In this document: piece after piece, positions 17,801 to 28,550 of the stretch
How the letters are laid out: every line of letters starts with the position of its first letter
Position numbering within the stretch: the stretch's first letter is position 1
Source: Onchocerca volvulus
Lineage: Eukaryota > Nematoda > Chromadorea > Rhabditida > Onchocercidae
Length of the DNA: 64,000 nt
Direction of reading: 5' to 3'
NCBI GenBank assembly: GCA_000499405.2
Contig: HG738140.1
Coordinates: 12,923,560-12,987,559, forward strand
Notes under the pieces: model-generated
Database searches by the model: none
Seen by the model: only the letters and a program-made list of their open reading frames with translations
What the model was told of the DNA's origin: nothing
Made by a program: the position numbers and the translations under genes

Positions 17801-20470
17801 AAGGCACCGAATTAGAACGATATGGCTCCAATGCATCTTCTGCAAAATTAAGAGAATAAGCTAACTAAAACAGCATGCATTATGCAAATATTACTTCTAA
17901 TATACAGGAAATGATTGCCCTCAAAAGTCTTATTAAATAAGAGTAGTACAGCCCAATACAAAGCTTAAGCAACTGAATGGAACTGTCTCAGGAAAATAGC
18001 TTAAAAATAATTTGACCTTCAAACATCTGAAAAAGTAAGGAATCTGAGTTCATTTTTTCTGAAGGAATTATTGAAACTTAATTTTGAAAAACCTAAAACT
18101 TTAATTTTTAGGGATATTTGTAGCTATATTTTTAATGTATTGCATGAAAAAGTAAAGCTGTAACCTGCTAATCGAATTTTCCTAAATTTTCTTTATCTAT
18201 AAAAAATACACAAAATAACTCAAGGAAACTAAAGATCCTCGACATTACAACCAAAAAGATTTTTTTATGAAGTACCCATATAAATAAGCTCTCAGCATAC
18301 GGTTTTCTAGAAAATTCTGTAAGTTTCCATCTTTGCTTTCACCTTCTTTATCTTGGTGAAAGAATGAGATGAAAGAACTGAAGAGCTGTGAAAAGATACT
18401 TGTTTGGCAAATCACTGCAATTCAACAATTCTTGAGAGAATCTATTGATAATCATTATTCAAAACTAGTCTTTGATAATGGGCACTTTATATACATAATT
18501 TATGCATATAAAATGAATTTAAAATTAGGCGAATAAAATAAATATGATATAAAATAACCATGCGTTTCGTAGCATTCATCTCGCACTATCAGATCCAAAT
18601 CCACATCGCCCTCATCCAACAGATCAGAATAATCTTCCACAACGTCGATGACACCATCATTATTGACAACTTGTGTTGAACTATATCCAAGTTTGCTACT
18701 GTTGCCACAGTTTTCTTTAACAGATTCAGGAGAACTATTCTGCTTGTCTGCGCCGTAATTGTTGCCATTGCTGTCATGTTCACCTGGATTCTTTGACGGT
18801 AATTTGGTACATGGTGTTGTCAGGTCAATGATGAACAGGTGTGAAGAATCGTCTTCATCTACAGGTGGGCAAAGACTGCATTTTAAATCTTCTTTTGGAT
18901 ATGTGGTGCTGATTCAGAGTTTAAGGTTCGAAATATTATTGGCATGAGGATGACAGTCAATAGTCAGATGAAGACAAATCACAATGATAAGGATTCATGC
19001 AAATAGTTCAGGTAACCTGAATTGGCGTTTTGAGTATGTGGATGTTTCCCAACATCAGAGCCAAAGTTAACTGGAAAAAAAGGGACTTAATGGGAATGAT
19101 GTAATTGAAGTTGCAAAGAGCAGTATTTTTTTTAGCGAGTGAAATAGCTAGAGCTATCCACAGCCTTCAGTTTGAAGCAGGAGATCTCTGCCAATCTAAG
19201 AGGAAATCTGGCCGGTAAACGGAATTGAAAAGCCAAAGTAATACGAGAGAACAAATTTCTTCTCCCACAGATCAAATTCCGGTAAGGACAAGGAGGATAA
19301 CAAATAAACATCACGAATAAATTTCTTAGATGCAGTACTGGTAGTGGTTATCGATTTGTATTTCAACATAACGGGGGCAATAATCCCACCGAAGAGCAAT
19401 GCTGAAAGAAAACAGCAGAATTTTTTAAAAGAAAATTTCAAAATCTTAAACAAATATTCAAAATTTAAGAATTCGAAAAGTCAGAAACAACAAATATATA
19501 CAGATATATTAAGGAGAGGATGAGGTGTAAAGTGGAAGAAGTTCGTGCTACTATTAAACCCATAATTTATTCCCATATCAATGTTGCTGTATTCCAATTT
19601 ATAGTTAAAGTCACTACTGTGAGATAGAGAATCCATATTCTCTTTCTTATTCAGAAATTGACTTATTAGGATTTGATAGTTACTTTTTTTTAAATGATAA
19701 CTACATCACTAGTAATTATTTATTGTGAAAAACAAAAAATGAAATAGTGAGAAAAACAATCTTGTGAAAAGAGCATGCTATTGACATGCATATAATTTAT
19801 CTTCAAAAGAACATTATCACGAAATATGTAGTTTTCGTTTAGTTGTTCAGTGCCATTTATGTCTTTAGAAATAATATAATTGTGTGCCGGACTCGTCTTT
19901 ATCGACTTCAAAGCATTTCGTTTTAAGTCTTTTGGATAAATCTAATATGGAATAGGCGCTAATTTTTACACTCGCATTATTTGATAAGTGACTAGTCAAT
20001 AAAAACGGCATTATACTGAAGTCTTGAGTGATTTCATATCAGAGTAATTTCATTAATGCTTTCAGTAACTTCACTCATTTATCATTCATGCTTTCCGTTA
20101 AAAGATTATAATTAAACTTCCTTTGTGTGTGATTTTTAGATGATTTTTTTTAGGGTGATATTTTGGAATAGCTCAAACTAAGTATATCAAATATCCAACT
20201 ACTGAAATATCACATGTTGCTTGATAAATTCATATTTTCATAATCTTCCGTGTTAATTAATCAATGGCTCAAAAATAAAATTTAAATCAAAAATTGAAAT
20301 GTTAAGTACTAAATTGAACTAAAATAAAGTTTCGATTCTAAACATATGCATTTCCAAAGCTGTAAAAACAAAGAAAAATTATGCAAAATAATAAATATGA
20401 GAAAAAGAAAAAGCTAACCACCACTGGAGGAATCTGGCGAATCATACATTTCATTCTTGAGTTCTGCCAT
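14869..20470 (-). CDS. YTHDC1-like nuclear m6A reader, 521 aa, 11 exons
   Basis: The protein carries a YTH domain, which binds N6-methyladenosine in RNA; the YTHDC1 branch is nuclear and affects splicing and export. Exons run 20419-20470, 19017-19071, 18559-18908, 17711-17839, 17325-17522, 17047-17202, 16418-16610, 15863-15983, 15519-15685, 15334-15453 and 14869-14893. They total 1,566 nt, with matching phases at every junction. The start begins MAELKNEMYDSPD, 23 nt after a TTTCAG acceptor at 20,493/20,494 that could receive a spliced leader. An acidic, Asn/Ser-rich N-terminus (about 1-190) precedes the YTH domain (about 200-355: EYLMHRAQFFLARA, LWTTHPFIEKLL, GFARM, LCSLFPFDDSVDL). The tail (about 400-521) is Ser/Arg/His-rich with SPKRLSPKRRP, as in YTHDC1. 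Pocket residues W228, W280 and N218 are kept, but the loop after W280 is about six residues short and lacks the third hydrophobic pocket residue. The family call is firm; RNA binding is inferred. Confidence 0.92.
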
Positions 20471-22960
20471 CAAAATGCTTCTCTTTTTCCTTCCTGAAAT
20501 TTAAGTTTCATTCAGATCTTCTGAAACATAATGCAATGTGCGATATATAACTTAAATTATCGCATAGCTTAAACTTGTCGCTCATACCAACCACTATGAA
20601 AAATAATATGAGCTGAAGTGCGGAAGTTGTAATGTATTTTCAGATAACTAAGAACAACTGTCACTTCTTTTTTGTATCAACAGCATCGCGAGAAGTATTA
20701 GTACTAGAAATATGAAATTAACATGTCAATAAAATGTGAAAGTCAGAATCAAAATTCGAAAATATAAGCATGATTATTAGTAAGGAAATATGATTAAATC
20801 ATAAGCAATATTAAGGTAATAGCTTAAACATAAATAAAAATAGAGTGTAATTCAAGTAAGTATCTTGTACATAATATCTTGTATAGGTTCAATAAAAACT
20901 ACACACTGTGTGTAAGTAAATAATTTAGATCAATTTTACCAAGCTATTGAATTTTTGAAAGATGATTAAGGTATAACTATAACAAACAGTTCAGTTTTCT
21001 TTATAAGACCGAGAAAAAGATAAGAACCATTGGATGACACATTTCAAAACTCCTCGAAAAAATGGATAGATAATTAGTATCTATTAATTAGCGGGAAGTA
21101 ATTAGCAGAAAGTAATAACCAGACAAAAAAATCGACCTAAACTGTCCGACCAACTTGATCAAATATCTTTGATATACTGCTTCCTAATCATTAAGTGTTC
21201 CATAACGAAGAGTGGTTATGGAATTGATTCGCGAAACATTATGAAACAAGTACTTTTCATACAGTATGTTTTCCATGAGAGGATAAAGAATATTCGTAAA
21301 GGCTAATTACTCCTCTTTTTCTGCACTATTTTTATTCACTCCTACTGTCTATTCTCTCTCCTAAGTAGTCGTATTTTTATGTTAATTGAAGTTTTTGTTG
21401 CAAATTTTACACTGTTTGGTAGTTGTATTATTCGAAATTTTTATTAAATTAATTGAAAATCAATTATTTAATGAGCTGAAGAATCATCCCTAACAATAGT
21501 TACCTTCTCTCTTATCCCTCTCCTCTATTACTGTATTTCAAAATCTCATCTTTTCATTTCGTGTCATCGTCTTCATCCTTATTCTTTCATTCTCTTCATA
21601 ATGTTCATTCTTTTCCTGTTTAGTAATTTTGAAAGAAATAGTCCTAGCATGGAAGAAAAATAGAGATTGAGAGTGTTGGTATGAATGTATTTTTACTTGA
21701 GTAAAAACTTTCTTTCATGTTTTCTTCAAATTTGATAAATCTTCTTGATTTCTTAAATTTATCTGTAACAAATAATTATAAAATAGGATTGCAGTTCGTT
21801 TTCCTAAGATAACTCTACTCCGATCCCGTTATCTTTTTTATTTTCAGATTCCACTTAATTAGCACATAATTAAATAGTTAAGTATAATACTTACATGTTT
21901 CCTCTTAACTTCTTTTATTGCCAGTAATTTTCGTCTTCTTATTCCCTTCTAACTTTCCTTTATTCAAGTAATGCATAATGTTCGCGTTGTTCACATCATG
22001 TATATTCAACTGCTTGAAGTTAATTACTTAGATAATTGTGAGAAATTTAACAAAATCGTTAAAAGAGCTATATTTTTTCAAAATAGTATTTAACAAAAAA
22101 AAGATTAAACCAACTAAATACATCATGAAAAGAAAAAAAAAAAGAAAGAGAAACCAACACACACACACCCATCAATATATCAAAGATCTATAAAATAACG
22201 AGATAACGAGATAATGAGGAATCAATGAAGGAAATGTAAGATTAGGCAGAGAAAAAGAGAATGAAAAAATTATTGATCGTTTCATAATTGATCTCTGAAG
22301 ATATTAGAATCTATTCAATAAACATATTATTGAGGCTTTTTTAGCTGGTTGTAACATTATCAATATGATAATATCAAAACTAGTTTGACAAGTTTATGCT
22401 GTACAAACTTACAGGCACGAATAGAAAATTTCGATAACCGGTTCCCTATTAATTATACTCGTTATCTTTTCTTCCTTCATAATTAAACTCTTTCACCTAT
22501 TCTTCCAATCGTTTTTTGTTTCTCCATCATTTGTTCGATAATTTTGGGACTGTTAGTTATAAAATAATCGCACCCATTTCGTTAGTTTGTTATTCTAAAA
22601 TCGTATCTAAGACTAACGTCATCTATGATTATTTTATGTTTATTATCCTTTTCCGCTCTTGTTTTAGTTAGCCTCGGTGATTATCAAAATCGTTAATTCT
22701 CGAGAGCCGCAGTCTTAATATTACGTTAGGAATTGATTATTAATAGCCGTATTGGAATCTTATGCAGGTGAGTCTTTTATATTTTTCACATCATTTTGAC
22801 AATCAGGTATTAGATATTAGCGGTAATGATTAAATGATGACAATGATAGTATGCAAAAAATATTAATGATATGTTAGAGTAAATCGTTAGATAATAAGAT
22901 TTAAATATTAAATGTTAACATTAACGGGTTAGATTTTCTGCAATCATTTTTATTTTTTAG
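20471..22960. promoter_or_regulatory. Shared upstream region of the divergent YTH and GILT genes
   Basis: The minus-strand YTH gene and the plus-strand GILT gene are head to head, so this interval must hold both 5' regions. A splice acceptor for the YTH leader exon lies at 20,493/20,494. A strong donor (TATGCAG|GTGAGT) at 22,767/22,768 marks a probable GILT 5' non-coding exon. I saw no TATA box or CpG cluster that I would defend, and no other gene. Confidence 0.5.
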
Positions 22961-23109
22961 GGATCGGAAATTGCATTGTCTTTCGATTGGGCAAAAAATT
23001 CTTTTAATCTTTCACTTTCGCATAGCTACGCAATACATGTTGGAAAAGCTTGACGAATTTGGCACTAATAATTTAATTCTTTGCTTTTATCGAAAGACTC
23101 TTTTCGGAG
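22961..23109 (+). other. Probable 5' non-coding exon of the GILT gene
   Basis: A TTTTTTAG acceptor at 22,960 and a GTAAGT donor at 23,114 frame an exon (22,961-23,113) whose last four bases, ATGG, begin the GILT reading frame. An upstream ATG at 23,037-23,039 opens a different frame that reads through the exon and would end shortly after the junction with 23,872. If the leader is kept, that would be an upstream ORF overlapping the start codon. The exon may follow the donor at 22,767 or receive a spliced leader at 22,960; the sequence does not say which. Confidence 0.55.
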
Positions 23110-25078
23110 ATGGGTAAGTGCTTTTTAGTTTTTCCTTTAAAATTTGATAATCTCTCGATTTGCAATAATTGTGATAGCAATCTTTTAATTCATATATTAC
23201 ATATTTTTTGAGTTTTTTCGTCACTTGTCTATAATACTCATTAATTATTTGATTACTCAGTTGGAGTTGTTCTGTAATTTCTATCCGTTGAAACATATCT
23301 AATAATACTCCTGTTTTATTTTTGTTTTTATTTTTTTCTACTTCATATAAGTCGCTCGTTTTCTTTGTTGGTTAAATGACTTTTGCGAAATTTTTGATAT
23401 CGTTTTGCTATTATTTTTCTATTCGTATAGTAGTTTGACGAAAAAATAAATGAAACTAACTAGGCTTTGTTTTCGCAATTCCACTTTAATAAAAATAGAA
23501 ATGTAATTGTTCCATAAGATTACAATTTTTTTTAGAATAAGAAAGAAAATATTTACATACAACCCATAAAAGTCCGATTGCAATTGTATTAAAATATATC
23601 TCATTCCGTTTTCCCATTTGATTTGCTCTTTTTCGCAACTAGTAGATATCTCATACTGATCGAATTATCATCAATACATATCTGATTGTGTACCATATTT
23701 TCCAAATTTTACAAAAAATTTCGCAATTTTGACGTTTTTATAAAATATAAATCATTCACATAATTTTTTTTAAAACCATTTTTTGGTTTCGTCAATCTTA
23801 GTTAACTTTAAACTTTTTATTTATGCTTATTTGATAGGGTTTTGTCTAATAAGGAATTATTTATATTTCAGAACAGAAGAATAGCATTATAAAGGCTATA
23901 GTGCAATATTTATTCTGCTTTAAATGTCGTTATTTTTGCATTCTCCCCGGTGTCGTTTTGATTTTCATCTTTTACCAGTGGTTATTCACTCTGCGGTTGG
24001 AGAAGAGTTTTATGATGGAAGGATCAGTAAGTGAATGAAATCCAGATTCTTATTAAAGATCCTATAAAATTTAATTTGTATAGAAATATTTTCCTGTTGA
24101 ATACTATAAGTTGCAATACATTGCTTGAGATAGAGCTCCAATAATTCAAATTATGTCGTCATGTAGTTTGTGTTTAAACTACTGCGGAGATATCAGTTTT
24201 CCTTGTCATCTTCCACATGTTCAAAATACCAAATATATATTTCCATAACATCAGAGTTACATTCCATATAATATTATAGTTATTGAGATTTTATTAATTA
24301 ATGAACAACGAAACTCGATTTATCTCCATTCATGCTGGAACATGAAACTTGAGAAAAGTTTTGTGATCATTAAAGCACTCATATCTAATTTTGGATGAAT
24401 GAAACATGAATTGAAAAATATATTATTTTAAAAAATATATCGCTTCTTTTCTTTTTTTAAAGAATATAAGTATAATCCTTCTTTTGTTAATCATAGAAGA
24501 AGTAAAATGAAATCATAGAAGATGATATATAGAAGATATAAAATCGCATGATATTTAGCTGACAAAAATATTATAAATTGAATTATTTGGAAAGGAATTT
24601 TGATCAGACATTTTTACTTTAACCGTTGGGTAAATCAAATTGAACAGTTTAATGAAGAAAGATCCGAAAATAAATACACTAGACGATTATTCGATATTGA
24701 TACTTTATGGGTCCGACTTAGCTTGTTTAATATTCTTAAAATGGATATTTCTTTTAGTGCCAATCATAGTATTCTACCAAATGTGGAAATTTTTAAACTG
24801 TATTATTATTAATCGACTGAAATGTAGAATTATCTGCTGAATTAATTATGGATGATGAGTTTTTTTTCTTTTTTTCATTTTAATTAAAATAGCATGCTTT
24901 GTGTTGATGCGATGTTGCGCAGAAGGAATATTGTTGTTTCGTTCCACTTCATCAATATTTATTTCAATTGACTGAAACAAATAAATTAGACAAGGTTATA
25001 ATTAATTTCAAAATGATGTCACGCCGTGATCTTATCTTTTGAAACTTTTATGAAAACTGGCTTGGACTTCATTTATTT

Positions 25079-25162
<84 letters not shown>

Positions 25163-25813
25163 AGAAGATAAATAAGGAAAACGAATGACATCAAACCCGA
25201 AAAAAAAAGTATGGTAGACTTTAATGTTAATGTTTGATCATACTTTTTATCATTATAAAATATTGTTACTTACTGATTGAATTTTATTTCTAATGAACAA
25301 ATCAGGTCTTTTGGAAAGTAGTTATTGTATTTATTTTGATATTTGTGAAATTAGAATATGAGAAATTGAGTAAGTGGCATGTTTAATTGTTTAGCATAGT
25401 TCAAATTTTGGATATGAAAATGAAAGAAAAGGAAGCCTATGGAAAGCAAGATATCACTAAACAAAGCGGTTAGAAATTAGGAATGTAATGGCTTTTCTTA
25501 GTATATTTTGTCAATTTTAACTTAGTTTAGCATCTTTTTTTTAATTCTCAGTAGTATTTGTGGTGTCATTATTACTTTCAAGGGAAATTTAGACATTATT
25601 TTTAGTTGCTTTTAAATAAACCGCTAGTTAATATCAAATAAAATTAGAAATGAAAATGCTTTGTCCATTGCTGAGATAGAAATTTTTTTTTTTTTTTGCA
25701 TTACTACTATTACTTTCCAAATGCAGTAATAATATCGGTTGAAAAAAGTGTGCGATGAGAATTATTGCAGAGTCAACATTATGCAGTCATTATCACCGTA
25801 TATTCTTTTCTTA

Positions 25814-25846
<33 letters not shown>

Positions 25847-28549
25847 GAATTGTCTATCAACCAAAATGATAACAGGAGTACTATCACCATTTTTTTCTAA
25901 TAATTGGTTGCGTTAAAGCAGTTCTTATTTACTTAGTCTCTTTAACGTTTACAGTTTTTTAATTAACGCTTTTGATTCGAATGAATGAAGCATAATGATT
26001 CTAGATATTTTTCTCTCAAATAAAGTAAATTTATGGATTACAAGCAAGATATTTCCTGGGATCAAGTTTATCCAGTTATTTGAATTTTTATTCAAAAAAA
26101 GTGTTTTTCGAAAAATTTTTTAAAAATTTAAAAAAAAATATCATTATTTGATATTTTTAAATTGTGATGTTTTTCAATTCACGTACTACTTTTCATATAT
26201 TTGCTAAAATTTCGCTAAACTTATGAATTTGCTTCCTCCCTTACCATTCCTTTCACCTTCGCAGATATTCTTTTTTTGAATGTCGCCTTACCAATCTAAA
26301 TTATTCTATAACTTGTTAATTCCTGAATGGAAATTACTTCGGAATTCTTTTAGGGTGCAATCCTGAATCAGTTTTTTTTTCCTTTCATATTAAGAGCTTT
26401 TGGTAAACTTGAAATTTGAATTGTTCAAATTCAAAGAATTCCTTAAAGAAATTTCCTTTTGGCTCCAAATTCTCTGAGCACTATGTCTCCTACATTTACT
26501 CTGAAGCTTCCAGAATAGAATAATTATTTTAATATATAATTCATTGATTTAACATATTTAAATGTGCATATAAAAGTCTCTAGTTATGATGAATATACTG
26601 TGCTTTTGATGAATCGTACTATTACCATTACAAAAGTATTCATGCGAATATATGAAGTCCGATGACTTTCCTTCTCTTTTAATTTAGAGAACTCATATTT
26701 GGGACAGTCAGTTCCTTTTCAAGGACCAATTTTCTCATACATTCAAACATATGGAAATGGAATTATTATTGCTATTAACATTAATTAATATTTACTTCTT
26801 CACGTCAGTTTGCTTGAAACCAACTAAGGCTATATCCTATACCGACGCTGGAAAGAATTATTTGTTATGTGAATTATTTTTTATGCGTATTAACTGTATT
26901 GATTTTACAGTTTAAACGACAGTTTACAGTTTGTTAAATTATATCTTAAATTTCAAAAATGTATTTGATTTAATTCCAGTTAACTTTATTCAGTGAGTTT
27001 CAGGAATATTAGTATTTATCTTAGGATAATCTACAATACTAGGAAATTTTTTTACTGCAATAAGCGAAATATCTAATACTGAATTTAAGTTTGAAATTCT
27101 TTAAATAAGTAAATCCTATCATTACTTATCTCCAATTAAATTTTTTCTGATATGAAGCGAAGTTTCTCATTTTCAGCCAGCAAAAATACAAGCAGCAGAA
27201 GTCGCTGCCGACAATATAGTAAATTTAGCTGTGTATATCGAAGCACAATGCCCAGATACCTCGCGCTTTGTGCACCGACAACTTCTACCAATATGGCAAA
27301 AAATGTCCGTAACAAACAGGATTTCGCTCAAAATTGTACCTTTCGGTAAAGCGAAATGTAACCCAATTGGCAACGACTATAGGTAATTTCAAAATAAAAA
27401 AAGAAAAATTTTATTTTAAAAATATATTTTTTTTCAATTCTTGGATAATACTAACGTTATTGGTCGCGTGATATTTGATTTAACTTGCTAATAGCAGCAA
27501 TTCAAATCTTTATTTCTGTAGCTTCGTGATTTTTATGCTTGAGAAATTCTTGTGTTTGCGTTAAAATGTAATGTTATTGAGGAAATGTTTGATGTAGAAA
27601 ATATATAAGAAAAGAACAGTGAATAAGTAAACAGGGTTAAGCTGCACTAAACAATTATTTTGTTGAGTAAAACTTATGACTGCTTTTTATTATTTTGTCA
27701 ATCTTTTTATTTTTTAGTTGTGAATGTCAGCATGGACCTCCAGAATGCGAATTAAATCAGCTTATGAATTGCATACTTGAAATGATTAGCGACCCGCACC
27801 AGTATGTTCCAGTAATATCCTGTATACAAGGAAAGCATGATCTTCGCTCAGCTGGATCAAAATGCTTGTCGAAACTTCATATATCCACTAAAAGGTTAAT
27901 TTTATCAAGAGATGGTAAGTTAAGAAATTGAACGAAACTTTTAGAACTAATGAAAATAAGTCATTTCTATGTCTGATTGATAGGATGTAGTTTTCTCTGT
28001 TGCTGATATGTTTTTTATTTTTTAAAGTACAGATGGGAAGAGCTTTACATTCCATTATCAAGTTTTTAAGCAGAATTGTGTATATATTGCCTGTAAAAAT
28101 GGGATGGGATAGTTCTGTTTAGGTACATTTTAGGTTGAAAGATAAAATTGCTTGATATTTTTTTTGCTATTATATAGATATATGAGATATGATTAAGCAT
28201 TATGTTATAGATACGAGTATCGGTAAAGGGAAAATCCCTAAGTGATTAATCCTTCGTTCTTAAGATATTCATTTTTTTTTCTTTTTTTCAGTTTTAAAAT
28301 TTTCCTGCTACATTGATGCATGTTTTATCATTTGAGTATTTCAGTATCCTACGATGTGCCGAAGGAGAAGAAGGAAGAAGACTTTTGGCAAAAGCAGGTA
28401 TTGAAACGCACAATTTGGATCCACCGCTAAATTTTGTTCCTTGGATTTTGATTAACGGGAAACGCTCAAGTGATGCATTCTATGACCTGAAAAAGAATCT
28501 TTGTGATGCGTTAGATCCTGTACCGGACGAATGCAAAGAACAGCAATAA
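23110..28549 (+). CDS. GILT-family lysosomal thiol reductase, 248 aa, 5 exons
   Basis: GILT proteins reduce protein disulfides in endosomes and lysosomes. Coding exons are 23110-23113, 23872-24026, 27177-27382, 27718-27894 and 28345-28549; they total 747 nt with consistent phases. The start codon sits at the very end of its exon (ATGG|GTAAGT). Residues about 22-40 form a hydrophobic signal-anchor (CILPGVVLIFIFYQWLF). The thioredoxin-like domain starts near residue 66. The active site reads CPDT at about 78-81, so the second Cys of the CxxC found in mammalian GILT is missing. The GILT signature CQHGx2ECx2Nx4C is perfect (CQHGPPECELNQLMNC). FVPWILING closes the domain. The exon 4 donor at 27,894 is AG|GTTAAT; the nearby GATG|GTAAGT would break the frame. 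The 3.1-kb intron 24027-27176 holds long poly-T/poly-A tracts. I infer a membrane-tethered or secreted lysosomal enzyme. Confidence 0.92.
25080..25159. repeat. T43-A37 homopolymer palindrome
   Basis: Forty-three T are followed directly by 37 A, inside the long intron of the GILT gene. The two runs form a perfect inverted repeat of at least 37 bp with no spacer. Run lengths are probably approximate, since homopolymers this long are hard to sequence. Confidence 0.85.
25816..25852. repeat. Poly-T tract, 37 bases
   Basis: An uninterrupted T run lies in the same GILT intron, about 650 bases after the T43-A37 palindrome. There is no matching A run beside it. Confidence 0.85.
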
Positions 28550-28550
28550 A
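28545..28550 (+). promoter_or_regulatory. AATAAA overlapping the GILT stop codon
   Basis: The end of the GILT gene reads CAGCAATAAATT, so the TAA stop (28,547-28,549) lies inside a canonical AATAAA. If this signal is used, the 3' UTR would be only about 10-25 nt. Confidence 0.45.

Noticed and set aside
19196..19453. Minus-strand ORF after a good TTTCTTTCAG acceptor, within the YTH gene
   Set aside because: It is hydrophobic and ends in a stop. The YTH model joins exons 20419-20470 and 19017-19071 in phase without it. It could be a rare alternative exon, but I have no support.
27895..27931. GILT exon 4 extended to the GATG|GTAAGT donor
   Set aside because: It has the better donor sequence but the wrong phase; the AG|GTTAAT donor at 27,894 joins in frame to the conserved C-terminal part.
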